From an uncultured Burkholderiales bacterium (lineage in GTDB: Bacteria; Pseudomonadota; Gammaproteobacteria; Burkholderiales; Burkholderiaceae_C): DNA of 39,108 nt. The notes below the pieces were generated by a model. That model did not search any database. It was not told the origin of the DNA and worked only from the letters and a program-made list of their open reading frames with translations. Shown piece by piece: positions 25,028 through 32,935 of this stretch. Every line of letters begins with the position of its first letter. The first letter of the stretch is position 1. The position numbers and the translations under genes were made by a program. Where the stretch lies: positions 1 through 39,108 of the forward strand of contig CAIMTJ010000111.1 in the NCBI GenBank assembly GCA_903844385.1, read 5' to 3'.

Positions 25028-25393
25028 TTGAAATCCACCATCCTCTTCGCCCATGGCTCGCGTGACCCCTTGTGGCGAGTCCCCATCGAGTCCATTGCCA
25101 AGCGGATTCAAGAGCTCGACCCCCATGAGTTGGTGGGTCTGGCTTACCTCGAGCTCAATGAACCCGATTTGAAGGCCTGCCTTCAAGACTTGGTCCAGCG
25201 CGGTGCCACCGAGGTGAGAATTTTTCCGCTATTTTTGGGGGTGGGCAAACATGCCAGACAAGATTTGCCCGTCTTGGTCGGTGAAGTCAAAGCGCTGCAC
25301 CCGAGCGTGCGAGTCGACGTGTTGCCCTCCGTTGGAGAGATGCCCCAAGTCATTGATTTTTTGGCCCAACTGGCCTTGAGCCCAAAAGATTAA
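25028..25393 (+). CDS. CbiX/sirohydrochlorin chelatase-like protein
   Basis: This 121-aa protein is about the size of CbiX-S, the single-domain, half-size chelatase that inserts cobalt or iron into sirohydrochlorin. The opening ILFAHGSRDPLW has the metal-binding His, and a second motif GVGKHARQDLP carries another. FPLFLGVGKH is typical. The start is a TTG at 25028; the only nearby ATG (25009) is out of frame. No other cobalamin or siroheme genes are near, so the exact metal is open. It follows the TRAP operon by 117 bp. Confidence 0.85.
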   Translation: MKSTILFAHGSRDPLWRVPIESIAKRIQELDPHELVGLAYLELNEPDLKACLQDLVQRGATEVRIFPLFLGVGKHARQDLPVLVGEVKALHPSVRVDVLPSVGEMPQVIDFLAQLALSPKD

Positions 25394-25415
25394 TGGATCG
25401 ACAACCAAGACGCCA

Positions 25416-25847
25416 ATGACACTGTCGGTCACACTCGAGCGCAGATTACTTGTTTTCATGCTCTTGGCGGCAGTGAGCCTTGCTGCGCAGGCCTGGAACC
25501 CGTTCACCCCCAAAAGTGACAATGAAGAGTTGCCACTGTCGGTGGAAGAATTAAAAAAAGTCCAAGAAAATGCCGGCTGGGCCAAAGAAGACGACAAGAC
25601 GCTGATCTTTGAAGTTCACAATGACCTCAAAGGCCCAATTGCCTGCTCAGGAGCTCAGGTTGAACTCCATGATGGCAAACACATGTCCAGAGGCTTCACC
25701 CCCAAGCTCTTTGTCGCTCCTGGAAACTCTCGGTTTGCCAGCTTTCCCGGCATTGTCAAAGGCACCATGAAGTCCTACGTGGTGACTTGTTCTTGCTTTA
25801 AAAAGCAAGGCAAAGGTGAGTGCATCAACCCTATGGCAAAACCCTGA
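25416..25847 (+). CDS. Unrecognised small exported protein
   Basis: This 143-aa protein has a signal peptide (ERRLLVFMLLAAVSLAAQAW) and a mature domain of about 115 residues. The mature part contains an internal Cys, a CSCF motif and a final CINP, suggesting disulfides. The pattern LPLSVEELKKVQENAGWAKEDDK reads as a surface helix followed by beta strands. No family recognised. It starts 23 bp after the CbiX-like gene on the same strand and converges with the BNR gene across 37 bp. Confidence 0.6.
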   Translation: MTLSVTLERRLLVFMLLAAVSLAAQAWNPFTPKSDNEELPLSVEELKKVQENAGWAKEDDKTLIFEVHNDLKGPIACSGAQVELHDGKHMSRGFTPKLFVAPGNSRFASFPGIVKGTMKSYVVTCSCFKKQGKGECINPMAKP

Positions 25848-25884
25848 GTCCTCCTAGAAGAGTCCTCTCATTGGGTCTATAGGC

Positions 25885-27111
25885 TCAGGGGTCCAGACGC
25901 ATCAGTTGATAACCATTGAGTCGAGTGAGCCAAGAGACATAAACCCGATGGCCATCCTTGAGCAGCAAAGGGTGATCAGAGTAGCCCCGGGTGGTCATCA
26001 ACTCTTGAGCGGGCGACCACGTCAAGCCTTGATCGGTGGAGAGCATGGAATGCAGGCTTGATGTTTCACCATCAAACTGCTTCCACACCAACCACACCGA
26101 GCTGCCGCTTGAGAGCACAAAGGCGCGACTGGGGTTCAAGGCCGGGTTGCCGATTGGCATGGGCTCAGAGAAAACTTGGGCCCCCGGCAAGGCGTGAGCA
26201 TAATAAAGACCCGATCGAATGGATCCTTGGGTGAACCAAGTCACATGCATCGCACCTGTTTCAGACACCGACACCGATGGCCCTTGATGAGGACAAACAT
26301 CGGTTTGCCAGTGGTCGATCGAGACCCGCTGGAGCGCACTTGGAAGGTATTGATCACTCACCGATTGGATGGCGTGGTCTCTCACGCCACCGGCAAAAAG
26401 AGCCCGGTAAGCCAGGACGGCTCGATCATTGGAGTCGATGGCCAGCCCGATGCGGCAACACTCACAACTCTCGGGGTTGATGATGATTTCCTTTTTAAAG
26501 GTTTGACCCCAATCGCTGGTTTGCGTATAGGCGATAGAACCACCCAGAGCCACTTTGCCCGATTTGTTCTTTTGTGCAACCACGCGTTTATCAACCCAAG
26601 CCATCGAGACCACACCTTGTTTTTGAAGGCCCAGCACCGGGAAACGCTCACTGTCACCACTCTTTGAGATGGCCTTGGGCAAGGTGAAATGCTCAGCAAA
26701 ATCAGTGGACAAGGAAAAATTCACCTTGGCATTCCATTGGGTGTCCTTGAAATACCCATAAACCACCAGGACATGGCCATCGTCATGGGCAATGATTTGA
26801 GCTCGGGCATCGGCACCCGTGTCAAGATTTTTCTGGTGCTCGGCAATTTCAACTCTCGGGCCAAAGGAGCGCCCCCCATCACGGGACTTGGCCACGGAGA
26901 CGGCCCCTCCAGCGGTCCAAACCACAGCCAAGGTCCCGTCTGCGAGCCATGCGGGTGATGCCGCATTGGCGCAAGCCAATTCTTTCGAATGACAAGCCAG
27001 CGTTGCAGCCACGGTGGGGAGGTGGTGAGACGTCAACTCCTGCGCACCCAATGATGCACAGCATGACATGGCCAGACAAAGAAGGCCCTTCAAAAAATTC
27101 AATAAATTCAT
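25885..27111 (-). CDS. Exported BNR/sialidase-fold protein, third gene of the CruR operon
   Basis: This 408-aa protein has a signal peptide (about residues 1-23). The mature part is a beta-propeller with clear Asp-box repeats: SRDGGRSF (76-83), TSDWGQTF (198-205) and STDQGLTW. That fold occurs in sialidases and in many non-enzymatic proteins; the sialidase Arg triad is not evident, so I do not call an exo-sialidase. A striking SCECC at 215-219 and a DVCPHQ at 272-277 could bind a metal. It lies 78 bp after the TonB receptor and matches the position of bp2921 in the Bordetella cruR operon. A periplasmic role with copper is inferred from context. Confidence 0.8.
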   Translation of the reverse strand: MNLLNFLKGLLCLAMSCCASLGAQELTSHHLPTVAATLACHSKELACANAASPAWLADGTLAVVWTAGGAVSVAKSRDGGRSFGPRVEIAEHQKNLDTGADARAQIIAHDDGHVLVVYGYFKDTQWNAKVNFSLSTDFAEHFTLPKAISKSGDSERFPVLGLQKQGVVSMAWVDKRVVAQKNKSGKVALGGSIAYTQTSDWGQTFKKEIIINPESCECCRIGLAIDSNDRAVLAYRALFAGGVRDHAIQSVSDQYLPSALQRVSIDHWQTDVCPHQGPSVSVSETGAMHVTWFTQGSIRSGLYYAHALPGAQVFSEPMPIGNPALNPSRAFVLSSGSSVWLVWKQFDGETSSLHSMLSTDQGLTWSPAQELMTTRGYSDHPLLLKDGHRVYVSWLTRLNGYQLMRLDP

Positions 27112-27189
27112 CCTGTCACCTTTTGTATTTCATCGCCGAACATTGACCCACACCGCCAAAACTGAGGCCTCCACGGCCCCAGAGTTGAT

Positions 27190-29421
27190 TTAAAAAAGAT
27201 GCTTCAAACCAAGACTGATGGTCCTCGGTGGCGAGAGCGTCTGCGATTGTGGGCTTGTGATGGTGTAAGTGCCGTCTTGGTATTGACGATTGAACAGATT
27301 GACCGCATTGGCAAAAACATCCGTCGCCGCGTCGACCTTGAAGCTCAAGCTCGCGTTGTAAACCACATTGGCGCCTTGAACCGCGTTGAGGGTGCTGCTT
27401 TGATAAAAGGAAAGTGCTCCGATGTAGCTCACTTGACCATAGATCCGAACACGGCGATCAGGATACCAAGTGCCCGCCAGTGAGGCAGTCTGTTGTGGGA
27501 TGCCAGCGAGTTGTGTCTGAGTTGGCGTCGTGACACCATTCCAAGTGGCGGTGAGATGCGTGTTCGTGTAGGCATAAATGGCATCCACGGTGAGATCAGC
27601 GCGGGCTTTCCACTTCTCGCTCAATTCCACACCTTGCGATTGACCATTTTGATCGTTCGAGTAAAAACTCACCGAGGCCCCACAGTTGGTCAAATTTGGC
27701 GTGCCCCCCAAGGGTGCTGTGCTGCACAAATTGACGACCGGTTGCGGCAAGATGTTCGCCGTTGTGTAGGTGGACGTGGCGATCATGTTGTTGATGTGAT
27801 TCAAAAAATAGGTGGCACTGAAGTCACTGCTGGGCGATTTGATGTCCACCCCCATCTCCCACCCCGTGAGTGTTTCTGGCATCAAATTGGGGTTGGCAAT
27901 GGTGCTGCCATAACTGCGGGTTTGATTGTTCAGTCCTGGGGCTCTGAAGGCCTTGTAGAGCGAGGATCTCAACGCCACGGCGTTTGAAACATCGTAATGA
28001 ACACCCACGGCAGGGTTGAACTGCGTTTTAGAGTTGTCGCCATAGGGGCCACTCCCGGGTGAAACACCATGGGCTGGCGTGGTGAGGCTGAAGCTGCGCA
28101 GGGTGTTGGTCCAATTGTCCAAACGCGCACTCATGGTCAACAGCAAAGAGTCGGCTGGCTGCCATTTCGTTTGAACAAAGGCGCCCGTAAATGTTTGTGT
28201 GCCCTGACCATAAGCTGTGCCGGTCACATTCTGAGGAAATGCGCTCGTCGGCGCACCATCGTACTGCTCGGTATCTTGAACGGCCAGTTGCCGAAGATCG
28301 GCACCGAATTGAACATCACGCAGCGTGGCATTGAGGGTCTTGGAGTAGACCGTGGAGGCGCCTTTTTCTTGATAAGACTGCCGACCATATTGAGTGAAAT
28401 AATTCACGACGGGAGAGCCTCTTTGGGACAAAGAGGGTAGCGTCGACGACCCGCCATTCAAGCACGATGTGGCACTCACCAAATAGCAGCTCGACCCATT
28501 GGTCTTGTTGAACATCACGCGCTGAGCCCAGATGGTGCTGTCCAAACTGCCCCCACTGGCCAGATCAAGGGTGAGACCCCCACTCAGATTGGGCGCCTTT
28601 TGCAGGTTTTGGCCATAAACGCCATACAAATCTTGGTTTTGAGTGAAGTCATTGAGTTTGAAAAATCCTTTCACATCGGATGAAGGGCTGAAATAGGCCG
28701 ACAGTTGATAGCTGGTGGTGCTATCGCTCGGCGCTGCTTTGCCGGGATACAGATCTAGGTACTGAGGCGGTGTGACTGGGTAGCCGTGCGTTTGAAACTG
28801 ATGGGCTTCAAGCGCCAATCTCAGTGCATCAGAGACCACGACATTTTGAGTCAAGGACAAATTGGAGGTGTTGAACGATCCGTAGCTCAAAGCGAATTGA
28901 CCCGAGTTCTCATGGGGGGTTTTGGTGATGACATTGATCACGCCCCCCACGGCCATGCTGCCCCAAAGACTTGATGATCCTCCTCGAACGATTTCGACCC
29001 TTTCGATCGTGGACAAGGGGACCCTGAACCATTGGGTGGTCAGGTAAAACGGGTCGACCATGGGAACACCATCGACCAGCACCAAAACTTTGGCATTGCC
29101 CAGGCCTCGCACCTTGGTTTGGGTGCCCGTGGGATCACTCAAATAGGAGGGGGCCCCCGAGAAATTAAAGCCTGGGATGGTCTTGAGCAACTCGTCCAAG
29201 GACTGAAACGGTGACTTCTCTAAATCTTCAAGGTTGATGATCGTCGTGTGAACTGGCATATCGGCAAGACGGCTCGCATTGCGACTGGCCGAGATGGTGA
29301 TGGGGGCGAGTTGCGTTGGCGCGGTCGCATCGTAAGCCTCCTGCGCTTGTGAGTGCAGAGAGCCGCAAACGCCAATGGACAAGGCGGCCAAAATCAGCCC
29401 ATTGAAGGTGAACTTTTTCAT
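27190..29421 (-). CDS. TonB-dependent outer-membrane receptor, candidate copper-linked (BfrG-like)
   Basis: This 743-aa receptor has a signal peptide to about residue 27 and a TonB-box-like ITISAS near 41-46. The plug domain contains DELLKTIPGFN, KVRGLGNAKVLVLVDGVPM and ERVEIVRGGSSSLWG, and a 22-strand barrel ends in LGLKHLF. The ending with terminal Phe is typical of outer-membrane proteins. Two cysteine pairs (near SSCYLVSATSC and NLCST/NCGAS) lie in predicted surface loops. Its GGAG Shine-Dalgarno is 5 nt before the ATG and directly follows a 9-bp hairpin. Placement after a CruR-like gene suggests a copper-related ligand, but sequence alone does not fix it. Confidence 0.93.
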   Translation of the reverse strand: MKKFTFNGLILAALSIGVCGSLHSQAQEAYDATAPTQLAPITISASRNASRLADMPVHTTIINLEDLEKSPFQSLDELLKTIPGFNFSGAPSYLSDPTGTQTKVRGLGNAKVLVLVDGVPMVDPFYLTTQWFRVPLSTIERVEIVRGGSSSLWGSMAVGGVINVITKTPHENSGQFALSYGSFNTSNLSLTQNVVVSDALRLALEAHQFQTHGYPVTPPQYLDLYPGKAAPSDSTTSYQLSAYFSPSSDVKGFFKLNDFTQNQDLYGVYGQNLQKAPNLSGGLTLDLASGGSLDSTIWAQRVMFNKTNGSSCYLVSATSCLNGGSSTLPSLSQRGSPVVNYFTQYGRQSYQEKGASTVYSKTLNATLRDVQFGADLRQLAVQDTEQYDGAPTSAFPQNVTGTAYGQGTQTFTGAFVQTKWQPADSLLLTMSARLDNWTNTLRSFSLTTPAHGVSPGSGPYGDNSKTQFNPAVGVHYDVSNAVALRSSLYKAFRAPGLNNQTRSYGSTIANPNLMPETLTGWEMGVDIKSPSSDFSATYFLNHINNMIATSTYTTANILPQPVVNLCSTAPLGGTPNLTNCGASVSFYSNDQNGQSQGVELSEKWKARADLTVDAIYAYTNTHLTATWNGVTTPTQTQLAGIPQQTASLAGTWYPDRRVRIYGQVSYIGALSFYQSSTLNAVQGANVVYNASLSFKVDAATDVFANAVNLFNRQYQDGTYTITSPQSQTLSPPRTISLGLKHLF

Positions 29422-29432
29422 AATAACTCCGA

Positions 29433-29456
29433 GAACTTGGTAGATGAACCAAGTTC
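29433..29456. promoter_or_regulatory. Hairpin before the TonB receptor start
   Basis: GAACTTGGT (29433-29441) pairs over 9 bp with ACCAAGTTC (29448-29456) around a 6-nt loop. In the leftward transcript it forms immediately upstream of the receptor's GGAG Shine-Dalgarno. A weaker stem, CCATTG/CAATGG, lies at 29473-29494, also between cruR and the receptor. This 112-nt spacer is where Rho-dependent termination would be expected by analogy with Bordetella. Confidence 0.65.
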
Positions 29457-29533
29457 AAACATCAAAATTTTTCCATTGGCAATGCGCGCAATGGAGGACG
29501 ACGTCGAGTGCGTTGCATCGACAGCGACGAAAT

Positions 29534-29911
29534 TCAGATGTCGGCTGGAGGAGCCCTTGAAGACTGAGATGACCAAGCAACGCGGGTGCTGATGCGCTGG
29601 GATTGACCCAAGAGTAAGCGCACTGATGACGCATTGAGCCCCAGTACAACCTCGGGGTGAGGATCAAAGGACAATGCCACTGGGAGTTGGCACAAGGGAC
29701 AATGGTCAACAACCTGAGCAGGGTGAGGCACCTTGCCAGACTCTGGGTCAACATGAACGAGCTGAACGCCTTGGGCCGTACACACCTCGAGGGTCAACAA
29801 GTGGCTTGGGCTCGAGCCCCAGAGCGTAGCAGCACTGGGCAACACAAAGGCGAAGAACAACACCCAGGGCATTGCCAGTTTGGCCAGGCTGAAGACTCGA
29901 AGATGTTGCAT
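29534..29911 (-). CDS. cruR: CruR-type DUF2946 copper-responsive upstream ORF
   Basis: This 125-aa protein is of the DUF2946 family. A hydrophobic N-terminal segment (about 12-30) is followed by LEVCTAQG, then HCPLC with the CXXC at 71-74, and a C-terminal RAPP at 119-122, five residues from the end (codons at 29557-29546). In Bordetella pertussis, CruR senses copper through the CXXC of the nascent chain. Without copper, translation arrests on RAPP and the downstream genes are made; copper relieves the arrest and Rho ends transcription. The same operon order holds here. The ATG at 29911 has an in-frame TGA two codons upstream, so no longer start exists. Confidence 0.9.
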   Translation of the reverse strand: MQHLRVFSLAKLAMPWVLFFAFVLPSAATLWGSSPSHLLTLEVCTAQGVQLVHVDPESGKVPHPAQVVDHCPLCQLPVALSFDPHPEVVLGLNASSVRLLLGQSQRISTRVAWSSQSSRAPPADI

Positions 29912-29917
29912 CTCTCA

Positions 29918-29926
29918 ATTATAGCA
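29918..29926 (-). promoter_or_regulatory. Extended -10 promoter of the cruR operon
   Basis: TGCTATAAT reads leftward at 29926-29918: a consensus -10 with the TGn extension, and no good -35. Only 6 nt separate it from the cruR ATG, so transcription should begin at or next to the start codon. That gives a leaderless or nearly leaderless message. Confidence 0.7.
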
Positions 29927-29975
29927 GAGGCTTGATGAACCATCGTTTCGATTGCAATGCATGCGCACTCCAACC

Positions 29976-30003
29976 CATCAAAGCATCAAAGCATCCAAAG
30001 CAT
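29976..30003. repeat. CATCAAAG tandem repeat
   Basis: CATCAAAG occurs at 29976 and 29984, then CATCCAAAG at 29992 and CATCGAGG at 30001. It lies in the 179-bp gap between the radical SAM gene stop and cruR, about 50 bp upstream of the cruR -10. It could move an upstream activator site by slippage. Confidence 0.75.
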
Positions 30004-30090
30004 CGAGGTCACCCCGAAGTGTCAAGCCTTGTCAATGGCATCCCTGGCCAAACTCAACCCAAGCCAGTGCTCAGACCTCAAGGACTCTCG

Positions 30091-31734
30091 TCAACGCTTT
30101 GTTGGGGTATCGCCATGCCGATCTTGACGCTCTCGCAAAGACCGTCGTTTCGCTTTGAACACCTCTTTAGCACCCAGGCCGTCACGCCCGCTTCCTAGGC
30201 GCAGACTTGCATGCGATAAACATCGGGGTCGCGCTCGAGAACCACTGGCCACATAGTCCTCCAACACCAACGCTCGAACATGCTCACTTGGCAATCCACG
30301 CTCCTGGGTCAAGTGCTCAAAAATAGCGTCCGCCAAATCTTCAGGTGACAAGCCATAGGTTTTTCCAAAAGCAGACCACATCGAATCCGACAAACCCATG
30401 AATGACCAAAATGCTGAAAACTTTGGCGAGTAGGTCTCCAAAATCAATGGCATTGTTTTCTTAAAGCGTCCCGAGTTGGCCACCAAATCCCAATACTTGG
30501 CCATGCGTGTAAAGCGCTGAATGCTGCGGGCATCGATATCTTGGGTTTGTTGGATGGCATAGGGAGGATTCGGGTCATAGACCATGGCATGCGTGAGGGT
30601 ATGGCGCGCAATGGGCGTTCCTCGCAAACGCTTTAATATTCCCAACTGAATTTCTTGAGGGCCGATGGATAACAGTCGATCAAAGCCCTGTGCAAAGCTT
30701 TCCATGGTTTCACCAGGCAGGCCAAAAATCAAGTCGGTGTGCAAATGCGCGTGCGATGCGCTCAATAACCAACGCAAATTCAGCTCGGTCTGAACATTGT
30801 CTTGACGCCGAGAAATGCGTTGCTGCACTTCCGCGTTGAAACTTTGAATGCCCACTTCAAACTGCAAGACCCCGGGTGGAAACTCGGTGATCAAACTCTT
30901 GAGGCGATCGGGTAAATTGTCGGGAATCACTTCAAAGTGGACGAATAATTCAGCGCCTGAGCCTTCGGTCAAACGATCTAAAAAAAACTGAAGTATTTGG
31001 ACTGAGGTCTCAATTTTGAGGTTGAAGGTGCGATCCACAAATTTGAAATTGCGTGCACCTCGTTGGTACAGGATGCTGATCTCTTGAAGAAACAAGGCCA
31101 GATCAAAGCCCCAGGCTGTTTTATCGAGTGAGCTCAAACAAAATTCGCATTTGAAGGGACAACCTCGAGAGGCCTCCACATAAAGCACGCGGTGAGCCAA
31201 ATCGCTGTCTGTGAAGTGCTGATAGGGCAACTCAATTTGATCCAAGGGCGGCTGCTCACCCACGATCATTTTTTGCAAAGGTCTGGGCCCCTCGATCAAT
31301 GCCCGACACAATTTCGGAAAACTCACATCTCCCCAACCCGAGATGACATAGTTGGCAAGCTTGACAATTTCCTGTGATTGGGCCTCATGGCTCACTTCCG
31401 GCCCACCAAGCACCACTTGAACAGCCGGTCGACGCGCTTTGAGCTCACGCACCAGTTCTGTGGTTGGGGTCACATTCCAAATGTAGACACCAAAACCAAT
31501 GATCTGAGGTTGCCCCACTTGCTCAGGGCCCAATTGATTGAGCAACTGCTCGAGCATGTCGCTAATTTGGAGCGAAAGCGTGAATTCAATCAGTTGGGTT
31601 TGATTGGCAATGGCGGGACTGCCATGTCGAGCCATGTTCGCGAGCAAATAACGCAGTCCAAGTGACGCATGGATGAACTTGGCGTTGAGGGTGCACAGAA
31701 CAATGGAGGTTGGCAAAGTCGCGTTAACGGGCAT
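30091..31734 (-). CDS. B12-binding domain radical SAM protein with DUF4080-like C-terminus
   Basis: This is a 547-aa cytoplasmic enzyme from the ATG at 31734 (an ATG at 31809 would give 572). Residues 1-150 look like a cobalamin-binding Rossmann domain (VVLGGPEVSHE). The radical SAM cluster CPFKCEFC follows at about C192, C196 and C199. A HemN/elongator-like barrel comes after, with FEVGIQSFN and TDLIFGLPGE, and a C-terminal helical part resembles DUF4080. The later start is preferred because homologous N-termini begin near SIVLCTLNAKF; neither start has a Shine-Dalgarno. The substrate is unknown. The 3' end is basic and low in conservation, running close to the cruR promoter gap. Confidence 0.87.
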   Translation of the reverse strand: MPVNATLPTSIVLCTLNAKFIHASLGLRYLLANMARHGSPAIANQTQLIEFTLSLQISDMLEQLLNQLGPEQVGQPQIIGFGVYIWNVTPTTELVRELKARRPAVQVVLGGPEVSHEAQSQEIVKLANYVISGWGDVSFPKLCRALIEGPRPLQKMIVGEQPPLDQIELPYQHFTDSDLAHRVLYVEASRGCPFKCEFCLSSLDKTAWGFDLALFLQEISILYQRGARNFKFVDRTFNLKIETSVQILQFFLDRLTEGSGAELFVHFEVIPDNLPDRLKSLITEFPPGVLQFEVGIQSFNAEVQQRISRRQDNVQTELNLRWLLSASHAHLHTDLIFGLPGETMESFAQGFDRLLSIGPQEIQLGILKRLRGTPIARHTLTHAMVYDPNPPYAIQQTQDIDARSIQRFTRMAKYWDLVANSGRFKKTMPLILETYSPKFSAFWSFMGLSDSMWSAFGKTYGLSPEDLADAIFEHLTQERGLPSEHVRALVLEDYVASGSRARPRCLSHASLRLGSGRDGLGAKEVFKAKRRSLRERQDRHGDTPTKR

Positions 31735-32040
31735 GTCGTTGGGGTGGAATCTGACAAGTTGAGAGTGCAGACGGTCAGGTTGACCGCGGGCAAGCCCATT
31801 TGAACACATCTTGAGTGCAACAACCGTGACGCCGAGCGTTTCAAGACCGGGGGTACACGTGGATTATCCTTGAACTCTTGAATGTCTTCACAAAGCTCTC
31901 AGTCATGCCATTACTATGTGGATTTGAGACTGGTGTGGTGACCTGACATCTAAGATTGAAATATATGAATTTGAATTTAACTGTGTTTCAATATACAATT
32001 TTGATAAAATATTTTCAATAACCAATTTGGGAGATTATTT
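31735..32040. promoter_or_regulatory. AT-rich region upstream of the exported gene at 32041
   Basis: About 306 bp without a gene. From about 31950 it becomes very AT-rich. TTCAATATACAATT (31987-32000) and AATAACCAATT (32017-32027) occur here and again exactly upstream of the LysR gene at 35979-35992 and 35953-35963. GATAAAAT near 32003 could be a -10. GGGAG 7 nt before the ATG at 32041 is a good Shine-Dalgarno. Confidence 0.4.
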
Positions 32041-32826
32041 ATGAAAAAGTGCTTCATATCACTTGCAATGTTGTCAATTACTAATATATATGCGACAGAC
32101 TTATATAACAGTTCGAATGCTCAGTTGACAATTCCATCTGTCAATGTCTCGGGAACTAATTACAACAATGTTGTTATAACTGTGGGAAAAGTTATAAACA
32201 TTGGTGGAACTGGAGGATTTGCGTTACAAAACTTTTTGGCTAACCTTTATAGCAAAACAAGAAAAACCGTTTTAACAGCGCAAGATAGTGCAACGCCGCC
32301 TAATCAATATGTTATAACCCAAACTCTTACTCCTGGTAACGATACAATTTTTGAAAATAAAACAGTAAATACAATTGATGTGACTTTATCAGCGACAATG
32401 AACGGTGCATTACTTGGAACTTTTAGCGCCCAGTATTACTACACAAAAGGGAATTTCAACAGTCAAGTAGGTGTAAATGGTTTTGGAAGCTACAAAGTTT
32501 ACAGTAATAATGTTTTACCAATAAACGATAGATTGAATATCGGTGATTTTTTATTTCTTAATTCAAGTTTTAGCTATAAAGATAGCACTAAAAAGTCCAT
32601 CAATAATTACTCGGTTTATTATTTGTCTTTAGAACAATCCAGCGATGCTAATTCTGCTTATTTGTGCACTACGGAAAACCAAATTGAACCCGGTGATGTT
32701 AATACAATACCACCTGTCAATAAGCAATGCTATCAAGTTGACAATAATGGAACATTATTGGGTTCTGTGAATGGTTTAATGAATATAAACAATACTAACT
32801 TGTATGCCACTGGAACAATAAAGTAA
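32041..32826 (+). CDS. AT-rich unrecognised secreted protein, likely acquired
   Basis: This 261-aa protein has a short signal peptide (MKKCFISLAMLSITNIYATD) and a beta-rich mature body full of Asn, Ser and Thr. It includes SNAQLTIPSVNVSGTNYNNVVITVGKV, a pattern I have seen in exported proteins of unknown role in Burkholderiales. Codons are A/T-ending to a degree unlike any neighbour, and the flanks are also AT-rich. That points to horizontal acquisition. No transposase, tRNA or integration signal is next to it. The start has a strong Shine-Dalgarno. Two C-terminal cysteines (YLCTTE, KQCYQ) may pair. Surface or secreted location is inferred; function unknown. Confidence 0.75.
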   Translation: MKKCFISLAMLSITNIYATDLYNSSNAQLTIPSVNVSGTNYNNVVITVGKVINIGGTGGFALQNFLANLYSKTRKTVLTAQDSATPPNQYVITQTLTPGNDTIFENKTVNTIDVTLSATMNGALLGTFSAQYYYTKGNFNSQVGVNGFGSYKVYSNNVLPINDRLNIGDFLFLNSSFSYKDSTKKSINNYSVYYLSLEQSSDANSAYLCTTENQIEPGDVNTIPPVNKQCYQVDNNGTLLGSVNGLMNINNTNLYATGTIK

Positions 32827-32838
32827 TTACACCAATTC

Positions 32839-32852
32839 AACACCACGGTGTT
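32839..32852. terminator. Short inverted repeat after the AT-rich gene
   Basis: AACACC and GGTGTT (32839-32844, 32847-32852) form a compact hairpin 13 bp after the stop, followed by TCATTTC. Possible terminator, but the loop is very small and the U-run is interrupted. Confidence 0.35.
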
Positions 32853-32935
32853 TCATTTCACCATCTGCCTCACTCTTGATGGATGAATTGGGCAAGGTCA
32901 CCGACGCGGCGACGAGATTGGAATTAAAATGGGGC

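Noticed and set aside
25885-27111. Exo-alpha-sialidase activity
   Set aside because: Asp boxes are present but no catalytic Arg triad or Tyr/Glu pair is evident, and the context is a TonB receptor operon.
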